Shown: positions 1-9,270, counted from the first letter of the stretch. The stretch: DNA of 34,757 bases from Streptomyces glaucescens (GCF_002154375.1 NZ_MUND01000124.1:1-34757); one strand, 5' to 3'. The notes: generated by a model from the letters alone, not told the origin. A program made the numbers and translations.

Positions 1-3000
1 GTTCTGCCAGGCGGGGGAGGGCTGGGCCCGGTCGCGGGGGGAGACGTACTGGCCCGGCGGCGGGTGACCGGCCGGGGTGTCGAAGGGGTCGCCTCCGTCC
101 GCGGTGTCGTCCCAGGTGGCCGCGTGGTCCTCGAAGGGGCCCAGCGGGCGGGCGCCGTCGAGGAAGCCGGCGGTCGCCCTGTCCACGCCCACGGGCGCGC
201 CGGTGCCGTCGAGGCCGGGCGTGGCGGCTGCGGTGGGCCAGGGGGTCCCGGAGCCGGGGCCGGTGCCAGTGAGTCCGGGGGTGCCGTGGGCGAAGTCGGC
301 GTCGGGGCGGCCGGCGTCGCGCTCGCGGGCGTTGGCCACCGCGCGCAGGCGGTCCACCGCGCCGTCCATCGCGAACTGGGCGGCGCCCAGCCCCTCCACC
401 ACATAGCCGCGCCGGGCCTGGCCGCTCTCCTCGAAGGCGGACAGGATGCGGTACACCGCCGAGAAGCCTCCTTCGACGCCTTCGGCGGCCACGGCGCCCC
501 GGGTCACGACACCGTGCCGGTCGAGCAGGGTGCGGGCCAGGGCGTGGGCGCGCACGGTGGTGTCGCCCTCCCGCACGGGGAGCAGGGACCAGCGGCCGGC
601 GACGGTCGGCGGGCCGCTGCGGGACGCGGGACGGGCGGCGGCCGTGAGGGAGCCGTAGCGACCGCGCGGGACGGCGCGCTTGGCCCGGTGCGCCGTGGAA
701 CCCGCGGTGCGGCCGGAGCCGAGCAGGGCGCGCATCGGGGCGAGCGTGTCGTTGGTCAGCCGTCCGGACCAGGCCAGGTCCCACAGGGCGTCGGCCAGTT
801 GAGGGTCCGTGGCGTCGGGGTGGGTGGTGGCGCGGACCTGGTCGGCGATCTGGCGGAAGAACAGGCCGTAGCCCCCGGAGAGGGTGTCCAGGACGGACTG
901 GTGAAGAGCCGTCAGTTCGAGCGGATGCGCGGGCGGCAGCAGGAGGGGGGCCGCGTCCGCGAGATACAGGGAGACCCAGCCGTCCTTGCCGGGGAGGGCT
1001 CCGGCGCCGGCCCACACCACTTCTCCCGCGGCGGTGAGTTCGTCGAGCATCGCCGGGGCGTAGCCGGCCACCCGGGACGGCAGGACCAGCTTCTCCAGGG
1101 CGGAGGCCGGGACGGAGGCACCCTGGAGCTGTTCGACGGCACGCACCAGTCCGTCGATGCCGCGCAGGGCGTGACCCTGGCCGATGTGCTGCCACTGGGG
1201 GAGGAACTGGGCCAGCGCGGGCGGTGGCACGGGCTCCAGTTCGTGCCGCAGGGCGGCGAGCGAGCGGCGGCGCAGACGGCGCAGGACGGCCGCGTCGCAC
1301 CACTCCTGGCCGATGCCCGCCGGGTGGAACTCGCCCTGGACGACCCGCCCGGACGCCGCCAGGCGTTGCAGGGCGCCCTCGGTGACCGCCACGCCGAGTC
1401 CGAAGCGGGCCGCCACGGTGGTGGAGGTGAACGGGCCGTGGGTGCGGGCATAGCGGGCGAGGAGGTCGCCCAGGGGATCCTTCACCGGTTCCGTGAAGGC
1501 CTCCGGGACACCCACGGGCAGGGCCGTGCCGAGGGCGTCGCGCAGGCGGCCCGCGTCCTCGATCGCCGCCCAGTGGCCGGCGCCGGCGATGCGCACCCGG
1601 ATCGCGCGGCGGGCCCCGGCCAGCTCCTGGGCCCACTGGGGCTCGGCGCCCCGCTCGGCCAGTTCGGCGTCGGTGAGCGGGCCGAGCAGCCGCAGCAGGT
1701 CGGCGACGCCCTCGACGTCCTTGACCCGGCGGTCCTCGGTGAGCCACTGCAGCTCCCGCTCCAGCTCGGTCAGCACCTCCGCGTCGAGCAGCTCGCGCAG
1801 CTCCGCCTGGCCGAGCAGCTCGGCGAGCAGGCGCGAGTCCAGCGAGAGGGCCGCCGCGCGGCGCTCGGCGAGCGGTGAGTCCCCCTCGTAGAGGAACTGG
1901 GCGACGTACCCGAAGAGGAGGGAGCGGGCGAACGGGGACGGCTCGGGCGTGGTGACCTCGACCAGGCGGACCTTGCGGGACTCCAGGTCGCCCATCAGCT
2001 CGACGAGACCGGGGACGTCGAACACGTCCTGGAGGCATTCGCGGACGGCCTCCAGGACGATCGGGAACGAGCCGAACTCGCTCGCCACCTGGAGCAGCTG
2101 GGAGGCGCGCTGCCGCTGCTGCCACAGCGGGGTGCGCTTGCCCGGGTTGCGGCGCGGCAGCAGCAGCGCGCGGGCGGCGCACTCGCGGAAGCGGGCCGCG
2201 AACAGGGCCGAGCCGCCGACCTGGTCGGTGACGATCTGGTCGACCTCGCCCTTGTCGAAGACGACGTCCGCCGCGCCGACCGGTGCCTGCTCGGCGTCGT
2301 ACTCCGCCCCGGCCCTCATGGGTTCCTGGTCGAGCAGGTCCATGCCCAGCAGGTCGGCGTCGGGCAGGCGCAGCACGATGCCGTCGTCGGCGTGCATGAC
2401 CTGGGCGTCCATGCCGTACCGCTCGGAGAGTCTGGCGCCGAGTGCGAGCGCCCAGGGGGCGTGGACCTGGGCGCCGAAGGGGGAGTGGACGACGACCCGC
2501 CAGTCGCCGAGCTCGTCGCGGAAACGCTCCACGACGATCGTGCGGTCGTCCGGGATGTGGCCGCAGGCCTCCCGCTGTTCGTCCAGGTAGGCGAGCACGT
2601 TGTCGGCGGCCCAGGCGTCGAGGCCCGCGGCGAGCAGGCGCAGCCGGGCGTCGTCCTCGGTCAGCGAGCCGACCTCCCGCAGGAACGCCCCCACCGCGCG
2701 GCCCAGCTCCAGGGGGCGGCCCAGCTGGTCCCCCTTCCAGAAGGGCAGCCGGCCGGGAACGCCGGGCGCCGGGGAGACCAGGACCCGGTCGCGGGTGATG
2801 TCCTCGATGCGCCAGGAGCTGGTGCCGAGCGTGAAGACGTCGCCCACACGGGACTCGTAGACCATCTCCTCGTCCAGCTCGCCGACCCGGCCGCCGCCCT
2901 TCTTGGGGTCGGCACCGGCCAGGAAGACGCCGAAGAGGCCGCGGTCGGGGATGGTGCCGCCGGAGGTGACGGCGAGGCGCTGGGCGCCGGGGCGACCCGT

Positions 3001-4560
3001 GACCGTGCCGGCCACGCGGTCCCACACCACGCGCGGGCGCAGCTCGGCGAAGGCGTCGGACGGGTACCGCCCGGCGAGCATGTCGAGGACCGCGGTGAAA
3101 GCCGACTCGGGGAGCGAGGCGAAGGGGGCGGCGCGCCGGACGGTGGCGAGCAGGTCGTCCACCTGCCAGGTGTCCAGCGCCGTCATGGCGACCAGCTGCT
3201 GGGCCAGCACGTCCAGCGGGTTGGCGGGGATCCGCAGGGACTCGATCGCCCCGGTGCGCATGCGCTCGGTGACGACGGCCGCCTGGACCAGGTCGCCGCG
3301 GTACTTCGGGAAGACCACGCCGGTGGAGACCGCGCCGACCTGGTGTCCCGCGCGGCCGACGCGTTGCAGGCCGGAGGCCACGGAGGGCGGGGACTCGACC
3401 TGGACGACCAGGTCGACCGCGCCCATGTCGATGCCGAGTTCGAGGCTGGAGGTGGCGACGACGGCGGGGAGGCGTCCCGCCTTGAGGTCCTCCTCGACCA
3501 GGGCGCGCTGCTCCTTGGACACCGAGCCGTGGTGGGCGCGCGCGATGACCGGCGGGGCCCCCTGGGCGGCGCCCGAGCCGCCCATCAGCTCGGCGGGGGA
3601 GTGATGCTCGTCCAGGGGCTCGCCGGTGGCCCGTTCGTACGCGATCTCGTTCAGCCGGTTGCAGAGGCGTTCGGCGAGGCGCCGGGAGTTGGCGAAGACG
3701 ATCGTGGAGCGGTGGGACTGGACGAGGTCGGTGATCCGCTCCTCGACATGCGGCCAGATCGAGGGTCGCTCGCCACCCTCGCCGCCCTCGGCGACCGGGG
3801 AGCCGCCCAGCTCGCCCAGGTCCTCGACCGGGACGACCACCGAGAGATCGAACTCCTTGCCGGACTTCGGCTGGACGATCTCCACCTTGCCGCGCGGGGC
3901 GAGGAAACGGGCGACCTCGTCGACCGGGCGGACGGTCGCCGACAGGCCGATACGGCGGGCCGGCCTCGGCAGCAGCTCGTCCAGGCGCTCCAGGGAGAGG
4001 GCGAGATGGGCGCCGCGCTTGGTGCCGGCGACGGCGTGCACCTCGTCCAGGATCACCGTCTCCACGCCGGTCAGCGCGTCCCGCGTGGCCGAGGTCAGCA
4101 TCAGGAACAGGGACTCGGGGGTGGTGATCAGGATGTCCGGCGGGCGGGTGGACAGGGCGCGGCGTTCGGCGGCGGGGGTGTCGCCGGAGCGGATGCCGAC
4201 CTTGACCTCCGGCTCGGGCAGGCCGAGGCGGACGGCTTCCTGGCGGATGCCGGTGAGGGGGCTGCGGAGGTTGCGCTCGACATCGACGGCCAGGGCCTTG
4301 AGCGGCGAGACGTACAGGACGCGGCAGCGCTTCTTCGGGTCGGCCGGCGGGGGAGTGGAGGCCAGCTGGTCGAGGGCGGCGAGGAAGGCGGCCAGGGTCT
4401 TGCCGGAGCCGGTGGGCGCGACCACCAGGACGTCCGAGCCCTCACGGATCGCCTTCCACGCGCCCGCCTGGGCCGCGGTGGGCGCGGAGAAGGCACCCGT
4501 GAACCAACCGCGGGTCGCGGGGGAGAAGCCGTCCAGGGCCTGGTGTCGGGAGCTGGCCAT
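1..4560 (-). CDS. lhr: Lhr-family ATP-dependent DNA helicase, C-terminus cut by window edge
   Basis: Superfamily 2 DEAD/DEAH helicase of the Lhr type, expected to unwind DNA or RNA:DNA hybrids 3'-5' in repair. The minus frame is open from the ATG at 4560 to base 1, giving 1520 residues with no stop. Visible motifs are Walker A APTGSGKT (about residues 48-55), TTPES, DEVH (172-175), the SAT motif in IGLSATV (about 204-210), and motif VI QRVGRAGH. A long Lhr-core region follows, with WH-like and beta-sheet segments. Escherichia coli Lhr is about 1540 aa; here a Pro/Gly/Asp-rich, poorly conserved tail is entered after about residue 1440, so most of the protein is present. Nothing follows it on the same strand in the window, and the AraC gene is divergent. 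The family is certain from motifs; the repair role is family knowledge. Confidence 0.95.
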   Translation of the reverse strand, partial: MASSRHQALDGFSPATRGWFTGAFSAPTAAQAGAWKAIREGSDVLVVAPTGSGKTLAAFLAALDQLASTPPPADPKKRCRVLYVSPLKALAVDVERNLRSPLTGIRQEAVRLGLPEPEVKVGIRSGDTPAAERRALSTRPPDILITTPESLFLMLTSATRDALTGVETVILDEVHAVAGTKRGAHLALSLERLDELLPRPARRIGLSATVRPVDEVARFLAPRGKVEIVQPKSGKEFDLSVVVPVEDLGELGGSPVAEGGEGGERPSIWPHVEERITDLVQSHRSTIVFANSRRLAERLCNRLNEIAYERATGEPLDEHHSPAELMGGSGAAQGAPPVIARAHHGSVSKEQRALVEEDLKAGRLPAVVATSSLELGIDMGAVDLVVQVESPPSVASGLQRVGRAGHQVGAVSTGVVFPKYRGDLVQAAVVTERMRTGAIESLRIPANPLDVLAQQLVAMTALDTWQVDDLLATVRRAAPFASLPESAFTAVLDMLAGRYPSDAFAELRPRVVWDRVAGTVTGRPGAQRLAVTSGGTIPDRGLFGVFLAGADPKKGGGRVGELDEEMVYESRVGDVFTLGTSSWRIEDITRDRVLVSPAPGVPGRLPFWKGDQLGRPLELGRAVGAFLREVGSLTEDDARLRLLAAGLDAWAADNVLAYLDEQREACGHIPDDRTIVVERFRDELGDWRVVVHSPFGAQVHAPWALALGARLSERYGMDAQVMHADDGIVLRLPDADLLGMDLLDQEPMRAGAEYDAEQAPVGAADVVFDKGEVDQIVTDQVGGSALFAARFRECAARALLLPRRNPGKRTPLWQQRQRASQLLQVASEFGSFPIVLEAVRECLQDVFDVPGLVELMGDLESRKVRLVEVTTPEPSPFARSLLFGYVAQFLYEGDSPLAERRAAALSLDSRLLAELLGQAELRELLDAEVLTELERELQWLTEDRRVKDVEGVADLLRLLGPLTDAELAERGAEPQWAQELAGARRAIRVRIAGAGHWAAIEDAGRLRDALGTALPVGVPEAFTEPVKDPLGDLLARYARTHGPFTSTTVAARFGLGVAVTEGALQRLAASGRVVQGEFHPAGIGQEWCDAAVLRRLRRRSLAALRHELEPVPPPALAQFLPQWQHIGQGHALRGIDGLVRAVEQLQGASVPASALEKLVLPSRVAGYAPAMLDELTAAGEVVWAGAGALPGKDGWVSLYLADAAPLLLPPAHPLELTALHQSVLDTLSGGYGLFFRQIADQVRATTHPDATDPQLADALWDLAWSGRLTNDTLAPMRALLGSGRTAGSTAHRAKRAVPRGRYGSLTAAARPASRSGPPTVAGRWSLLPVREGDTTVRAHALARTLLDRHGVVTRGAVAAEGVEGGFSAVYRILSAFEESGQARRGYVVEGLGAAQFAMDGAVDRLRAVANARERDAGRPDADFAHGTPGLTGTGPGSGTPWPTAAATPGLDGTGAPVGVDRATAGFLDGARPLGPFEDHAATWDDTADGGDPFDTPAGHPPPGQYVSPRDRAQPSPAWQN

Positions 4561-4687
4561 GCGTCCATCCTGCACCTCACCACTGACAATCGGGCTGAGC
4601 TGGGGGTTTGCGGGTGAACGCCTGGAGGCCCCCGGGTCCCGCGGGCGCTGCGGGCATCCAGATCCGGGTGTCGCCGACAATGGGCGC

Positions 4688-5551
4688 ATGGGTTCGAGTG
4701 AGCGGGCGCGGCACTGGCAGTACGCCGAGCTGCCCGGGGTCGATCTGCTGCGGGCCCGGTATGTCCGCAAGACGTTCGTGCGGCACACCCATGAGCATTT
4801 CGTGATCGCCGCCATCGCGGACGGGGTCGAGGTCTTCCATCACCGCGGTGCCGATCAGTACGCCGGGGCGGGGGCGCTGGCGCTGGTGAATCCGGACACG
4901 CCGCACACGGGGAGGGCCGGGGTGCCCGAGGGGTGGCGCTACGGGGCCGTGTACCCGTCGCCCGAGGTCGTGGCGGAGATCGCGACCGAAACCACCTCGA
5001 TCCGCGGTACTCCCGGGTTCGTCCGCCCGGTGCTCGACGACCCGTACGCCGTGGGACTGGTGCACCAGGTGCTGCGAGCCACCGACGAGGGGAACGCGCT
5101 GGCCGCCGACACCCTGCTGCGGGTGGCCGTGACGCGGCTGCTCCGGCTGAACGGCGGACCGCTGCCGCAGCGGGAGGTGCGCACGGCCGGGGCGCGGCGC
5201 GCGGCTGCGGCGCGGGCCGTGCTGGAGGAGCGGATGGCCGACCCGCCGACCCTGGAGAAGCTGGCGGGGGACCTGGGGACCAGTCCCTTCGCGTTGCTGC
5301 GGGCCTTCCGGGCGGCGTACGGGATGCCGCCGCACGCCTGGCTGACCGACGCGCGTGTGCGACGGGCCCGGCGGATGCTGGACGCGGGCCACCCGCCCGC
5401 GGAGGCTGCCGTCGCCGTGGGTTTCACCGACCAGCCGCATCTGAACCGGCACTTCAGCCGGATCGTGGGGGTCCCCCCGGGCGCGTACCAGCGGGAGCGC
5501 AAGAACGTACAAGACGCGCCGGGCCGGCCGCTCGTAGCGTCCGACGGGTGA
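4688..5551 (+). CDS. AraC-family transcriptional regulator (cupin + AraC HTH)
   Basis: A 287-residue regulator starting at ATG 4688. The N-terminal half is an AraC-type cupin, with the HTHEHF segment near residue 33 and the NPDTPHTG segment. The last ~90 residues hold two helix-turn-helix units (LEKLAGDLGTSPFALLRAFR, then AAVAVGFTDQPHLNRHFSRIVGVPPGAY), the second being the classical AraC signature. Its stop overlaps the GTG of the azlC-like gene by four bases (GTGA), so the three genes 4688-6575 form one translationally coupled operon. It probably senses an amino acid or related small molecule and controls the exporter; that is inferred from coupling only. A larger in-frame ORF extends upstream, but homology begins at this ATG. 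Confidence 0.93.
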   Translation: MGSSERARHWQYAELPGVDLLRARYVRKTFVRHTHEHFVIAAIADGVEVFHHRGADQYAGAGALALVNPDTPHTGRAGVPEGWRYGAVYPSPEVVAEIATETTSIRGTPGFVRPVLDDPYAVGLVHQVLRATDEGNALAADTLLRVAVTRLLRLNGGPLPQREVRTAGARRAAAARAVLEERMADPPTLEKLAGDLGTSPFALLRAFRAAYGMPPHAWLTDARVRRARRMLDAGHPPAEAAVAVGFTDQPHLNRHFSRIVGVPPGAYQRERKNVQDAPGRPLVASDG

Positions 5552-6270
5552 CAGAAGAAACAGCTTTCGCGGACATACGGGCCGATGACGGGGACAAGCC
5601 GGACGCCGCCGTCGTACGGGACGCCCTGGGCGTCGGAGTCGCCGTAGGACTGTCCGGCTTCGCCTTCGGAGTGACCTCGGCGGGCAGCGGGCTCACCCTG
5701 CCGCAGACATGTCTGCTCAGTCTGCTGGTGTTCACCGGCGCGTCCCAGTTCGCGCTGGTGGGGGCGCTCGCCGGCGGCGGGAATCCGGTGACGGCCGCCG
5801 CCGGTGCGCTCTTCCTGGGGGTGCGCAACGCCTTCTACGGGCTGCGGCTCTCCCAGGTGCTCGCCCTCCCGCGCGCGGTGCGGCCGTTCGCCGCCCAGTG
5901 GGTGATCGACGAGACGGCGGCAGTCGCGCTGGCACAGCCCACGCGGCGCGCCGCGCGAATCGGGTTCGCCGTCACCGGGCTCAGCCTCTACGTGCTGTGG
6001 AACCTCACCACGCTGCTGGGGGCGCTCGGGGCCGAGGCCATCGGTGACACCGACGCCTGGGGGCTCGACGCCGCCGGGCCCGCGGTGTTCCTGGCGCTGC
6101 TGGCGCCGATGCTCAGGACGGGCACCGAACGGACCGTCGCCGGGCTCGCCGTCGTCCTGGGGCTGGGGCTGCTGCCCGTGCTGCCCGCCGGAGTGCCGGT
6201 GCTCGTGGCCGCTCTCGCCGCGCCGGCCGTGCTGTGGGCGCGGGGACGCCGGGGAACGGGGGACCGGTGA
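5548..6270 (+). CDS. azlC: AzlC family branched-chain amino acid export permease, large subunit
   Basis: A 240-residue integral membrane protein starting at GTG 5548, overlapping the regulator stop. It shows the AzlC features: an early SGFAFGVTSAG helix, the conserved LLVFTGASQFALVGAL segment, FLGVRNAFYGLRLS, and a late hydrophobic block GLAVVLGLGLLPVLPAGVPVLVAALAAPAVLW. Members export branched-chain amino acids or analogues together with a small AzlD partner, which follows with a 4-base overlap. The hydrophilic ~30-residue N-terminus is typical of actinobacterial members. Substrate is inferred from the family. Confidence 0.93.
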   Translation: MTEETAFADIRADDGDKPDAAVVRDALGVGVAVGLSGFAFGVTSAGSGLTLPQTCLLSLLVFTGASQFALVGALAGGGNPVTAAAGALFLGVRNAFYGLRLSQVLALPRAVRPFAAQWVIDETAAVALAQPTRRAARIGFAVTGLSLYVLWNLTTLLGALGAEAIGDTDAWGLDAAGPAVFLALLAPMLRTGTERTVAGLAVVLGLGLLPVLPAGVPVLVAALAAPAVLWARGRRGTGDR

Positions 6271-6575
6271 ACACCTGGATCGCCATCGGAGCGACGGTCG
6301 TGGGCTGCTACGCCGTCAAGCTGGCCGGGCTGCTGGTCCCCGCCGGGGTGCTGGAGCGGCCGCTCGTCAGGCGGCTCGCCGCACTGCTGCCCGTCGCGCT
6401 CCTCGCCGCCCTCACGGCCCAGCAGACCTTCGCCGACGGGCAGACGCTGGTGCTGGACGCGAGGGCGGCGGGGGTCGCCGCGGCCGGTGTGGCACTCGTG
6501 CTGCGCGCGCCCTTCCTGCTCGTCGTCGCGGCGGCCGTGGTGGTGACGGCGGGGGTGCGCGCCCTGGGCGGGTGA
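6267..6575 (+). CDS. azlD: AzlD domain protein, small subunit of amino acid exporter
   Basis: A 102-residue hydrophobic protein starting at GTG 6267, within the azlC stop (GTGA overlap). About four membrane segments are visible (WIAIGATVVGCYAVKLAGLLV; LAALLPVALLAALTA; AAGVAAAGVALVLRAPFLLVVAAAVVVTAGV), with the AzlD-type LLPVALLAALTAQQTF region. Length is normal for AzlD. It is the obligate partner of the preceding permease. The operon ends here against a convergent gene, with a hairpin between them. Confidence 0.9.
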   Translation: MNTWIAIGATVVGCYAVKLAGLLVPAGVLERPLVRRLAALLPVALLAALTAQQTFADGQTLVLDARAAGVAAAGVALVLRAPFLLVVAAAVVVTAGVRALGG

Positions 6576-6628
6576 GCCGGCCGAGGGGGCGGCCGTGCGC
6601 CCTGGGAGCCGGTGGAGCCGGGCCGGTC

Positions 6629-6652
6629 CCCGGGGCCTCTGCCGGCCCCGGG
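6629..6652. terminator. GC hairpin between convergent azlD and 6666-7610
   Basis: CCCGGGGCC at 6629-6637 pairs perfectly with GGCCCCGGG at 6644-6652 around a 6-base loop (TCTGCC). No T tract follows, as is usual for Streptomyces. Its position 54 bases past the azlD stop and just past the stop of the opposing gene suggests a bidirectional terminator. Confidence 0.55.
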
Positions 6653-6665
6653 CGGCGGCCGCGCG

Positions 6666-7610
6666 TCAGCCGATGGAACGGCCGTGCGCCCTGAGGGTGT
6701 GCAGGGCGTCGATCGTCACCATGGGGCGCGCCTCCAGCGCGGGGGCGGGGGCCCACTGACGCCAGCGGACCGGCCAGCCGCCGTCCTCCTGCTGCTCGGC
6801 CGCCAGGTGGTCGAGGGAGCGCGCCATCTCGTCGTCGGTGAACCAGGCGCGCGCGAGGGACCGCGGCGTCCGCGCGTAGTCGTGCGGGAAGTGGTGCTCG
6901 CCCGGGGCGTAGCCGGGGGCCACGGGGTAGGCGTCCAGGTGTTCCGGGTCGAGGGCGGCGAGCCGGTGGTCGCGCACCAGGCGGCCCAGGCGGTCGGCGG
7001 CAGCCTCCGCGCGGGCGCGGTCGGGAGCGGCGTCCAGGAAGGCGACGGCGGCCTGGATCTCGTACGGGTGGGACCGCTCCATGGTCTCCACGGTCTGCCA
7101 GCAGAAGTCCGTGGCGCGGAACAGCCACGCGTGCCACACCTCGTTGCGGTGCAGCAGGCCGACGACGGGACCGGTGGCGAGGAGTTCGCTGGGCGGATCG
7201 TCCACGATCGGCACGAAGGGGGCCGCCGGGTAGCCGCGTTGGCCGGGATGGACGGCCGGCAGCGCTCCGTCGGCCGTGGACACCGAGGTCAGGTAGCGGC
7301 AGACCCGCTCCACGCGCTGTCCGCCGCAGCGCCCGATCGAGTCGAGTACGCGCAGCGCCCGCGCGGTGTGCAGCGGCTGGCTGACCGGGCCTCGCAGATC
7401 GGGTTCCAGGGCGTGTCCGTAGCCGCCGTCCTGATTGCGGTAGGCGTCCAGTGCGGTCTCCACGGGGTCGGCGCCACCGTTGAGGAAGTGGTATGCGAAG
7501 AGGCGCTGTTCCAGCACCCGCGCGGTGAGCCACACGAAGTGCTCGGCGCGGAAGAGCGGGGACCGCGCCGGGGACGTCGAGGGGGCTGGGGATGCTCCTG
7601 TTTCGGCCAT
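6666..7610 (-). CDS. Prenyltransferase/squalene-cyclase-like alpha-barrel protein of unknown function
   Basis: A 314-residue soluble protein, ATG at 7610, with no signal peptide or membrane helix. It carries QW-like repeats: RNQDGGYGHALEPD near residue 60 and EQQEDGGWPVRWRQW near residue 273, which typify the alpha/alpha toroid of the prenyltransferase and squalene-oxidase-repeat superfamily. I see no DxDD cyclase acid motif, so it is probably not a classical triterpene cyclase. At ~310 aa it is about half the length of squalene-hopene cyclase, so only one barrel is expected. No terpenoid genes are adjacent; it is a single-gene unit divergent from the DUF3046 gene. No convincing Shine-Dalgarno precedes the ATG. 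Function cannot be assigned. Confidence 0.8.
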   Translation of the reverse strand: MAETGASPAPSTSPARSPLFRAEHFVWLTARVLEQRLFAYHFLNGGADPVETALDAYRNQDGGYGHALEPDLRGPVSQPLHTARALRVLDSIGRCGGQRVERVCRYLTSVSTADGALPAVHPGQRGYPAAPFVPIVDDPPSELLATGPVVGLLHRNEVWHAWLFRATDFCWQTVETMERSHPYEIQAAVAFLDAAPDRARAEAAADRLGRLVRDHRLAALDPEHLDAYPVAPGYAPGEHHFPHDYARTPRSLARAWFTDDEMARSLDHLAAEQQEDGGWPVRWRQWAPAPALEARPMVTIDALHTLRAHGRSIG

Positions 7611-7690
7611 GGCTCAGACCGTAGGGGGAAAAGAGGGCTCGGCAGGCGGTCCCGGCCAGGGCCCACTCTCAGGGGCGGGATACTGGTGTC

Positions 7691-7885
7691 ATGCGGTTGA
7701 CGGTCTTCTGGGAGCGGATGGCGGAGCACTTCGGGACGGGGTACGCCGAAACCTTCGCGCGCGATCACGTGATGTCGGAGCTGGGCGGACGCACCGTCGA
7801 CGAGGCGCTGGCCTCCGGCTGGGAGGCCAAGGACGTGTGGCGTGTGGTCTGCGACGTCATGAACGTGCCACAAGAGAAGCGCTGA
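7691..7885 (+). CDS. DUF3046 family small protein
   Basis: A 64-residue protein, ATG 7691, preceded by GGGCGGG about 10 bases upstream. The sequence (MRLTVFWERMAEHFG... VMSELGGRTVDEALASGWEAKDVWRVVCDVMNVP) is the complete DUF3046 domain, known almost only from actinobacteria and usually encoded close upstream of recA, as here. It is predicted to be a compact helical protein. No biochemical role is known to me; the persistent linkage to recA-recX suggests a housekeeping or repair-linked function, which is only inference. Confidence 0.88.
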   Translation: MRLTVFWERMAEHFGTGYAETFARDHVMSELGGRTVDEALASGWEAKDVWRVVCDVMNVPQEKR

Positions 7886-7945
7886 CGGGTCACGAAGATC
7901 GCGGGACGGCGTCCGGCTGTCGGTGGCGTGGGCGAGACTTGCACC

Positions 7946-9190
7946 GTGGCATCCACAGACGAGATCGGGCAGGCAGCCCAGCACGCATCCTCGAACGGTA
8001 CGACGCCGCCCGGCCGGCCCCCGGCCGACGGCGCCGCCGCGCCGGGCGCGCGCATGCCCCGGTGGCTGCCGCGGGCCATGGTGCTGGCGCTCGCGCTCAT
8101 CGCCGTGTTCCAGCTCGGCAGCTGGGCCTTCCACCAGCTCACCGGCCTGCTGATCAACATCCTGATCGCGTTCTTCCTGGCCCTCGCCGTCGAACCGGCG
8201 GTGAGCTGGATGGCCGCACGCGGGATGCGCCGGGGGTTCGGGACCTTCCTGGTCTTCCTCGCCGTGACCGTGGTGGCCGCCGGCTTCGTCACCCTGCTCG
8301 GGTCCATGCTGGCGGGCCAGATCGTCACCATGGTCGAGAGCTTCCCGGACTACCTCGACTCGGTGATCAACTGGATCAACACCCACTTCCGCACCGATCT
8401 GAAGCGGGTGGACATCCAGGAAGGCCTGCTCCGCTCCGACTGGCTGCGCAACTACGTGCAGAACAGCGCCACCGGTGTGCTCGACGTGTCGGCGCAGGTC
8501 CTCGGAGGACTGTTCCAGCTGCTGACGATCGGCCTGTTCTCGTTCTACTTCGCCGCCGACGGGCCGAGGCTGCGCCGGACGATCTGCTCGGTGCTGCCGC
8601 CGGCCCGGCAGGCCGAGGTGCTGCGCGCGTGGGAGATCGCCGTGGACAAGACCGGCGGCTATCTGTACTCGCGCGGCCTGATGGCGCTCGTCTCCGGCGT
8701 CGCGCACTATGTGCTGCTGGAGGCCCTGGGCGTGCCCTACGCGCCCGTGCTGGCCGTCTGGGTGGGCCTGGTGTCGCAGTTCATCCCCACCATCGGCACC
8801 TATCTCGCGGGCGCCCTGCCCATGCTGATCGCGTTCACCGTGGATCCCTGGTACGCGCTGTGGGTGCTGATCTTCGTCGTGATCTACCAGCAGTTCGAGA
8901 ACTACGTCCTGCAGCCCAAGGTCACCTCGAAGACCGTCGACATCCACCCTGCGGTCGCCTTCGGCTCGGTCGTCGCCGGCACCGCGCTGCTCGGCGCCGT
9001 CGGCGCACTGATCGCCATCCCGGCGATCGCCACGCTCCAGGCGTTCCTCGGGGCGTATGTGAAGCGGTACGCCGTGACGGACGACCCGCGGGTCCACGGC
9101 CACCGCGGGCGGGGCAACGGGCCCGGTCCGATCGTGCGCCTGCGGAGGGTGTGGCGGAGGCTGCGGCCGGCGGAGCGCCCGCCTTCCTGA
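7946..9190 (+). CDS. AI-2E family (PerM/UPF0118) transporter
   Basis: A ~414-residue integral membrane protein. Two in-frame GTG starts compete: 7928 (adds six residues) and 7946 (VASTDEIG...), preferred because GGGCGAG lies about 10 bases before it. After a ~45-residue hydrophilic N-terminus come 7-8 membrane segments with the family's pattern: paired early helices, a middle soluble region (SVINWINTHFRTDLKRVDIQEG...), and the conserved C-terminal block FIPTIGTYLAGALPMLIAF...YQQFENYVLQPKV...AFGSVVAGTALLGAVGALIAIPAIA. Members export autoinducer-2 in E. coli (TqsA) or act as Na+/H+ antiporters elsewhere; the substrate here is unknown. A basic tail (RGNGPGPIVRLRRVWRRLR) ends the protein. Confidence 0.9.
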   Translation: MASTDEIGQAAQHASSNGTTPPGRPPADGAAAPGARMPRWLPRAMVLALALIAVFQLGSWAFHQLTGLLINILIAFFLALAVEPAVSWMAARGMRRGFGTFLVFLAVTVVAAGFVTLLGSMLAGQIVTMVESFPDYLDSVINWINTHFRTDLKRVDIQEGLLRSDWLRNYVQNSATGVLDVSAQVLGGLFQLLTIGLFSFYFAADGPRLRRTICSVLPPARQAEVLRAWEIAVDKTGGYLYSRGLMALVSGVAHYVLLEALGVPYAPVLAVWVGLVSQFIPTIGTYLAGALPMLIAFTVDPWYALWVLIFVVIYQQFENYVLQPKVTSKTVDIHPAVAFGSVVAGTALLGAVGALIAIPAIATLQAFLGAYVKRYAVTDDPRVHGHRGRGNGPGPIVRLRRVWRRLRPAERPPS

Positions 9191-9250
9191 GGGCTGGGCG
9201 GAGCCGGTGTTCGTCGAGCGGCGGACAGCCCCCGTCCGCGGGTGCCGGTG

Positions 9251-9270
9251 GCCCGGCCGGCGGGCCGGGC
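9251..9270 (+). terminator. Hairpin downstream of the AI-2E transporter gene
   Basis: GCCCGGCC (9251-9258) and GGCCGGGC (9263-9270) form a perfect 8-bp stem with a 4-base loop, 60 bases past the transporter stop. There is no U tract. It probably separates transporter transcription from recA. Confidence 0.5.

Noticed and set aside
64..4617. Long plus-strand ORFs (604 and 741 aa) opposite the helicase gene
   Set aside because: They are Gly/Arg/Gln-rich shadow frames caused by third-position GC bias; the minus frame encodes clear SF2 helicase motifs.
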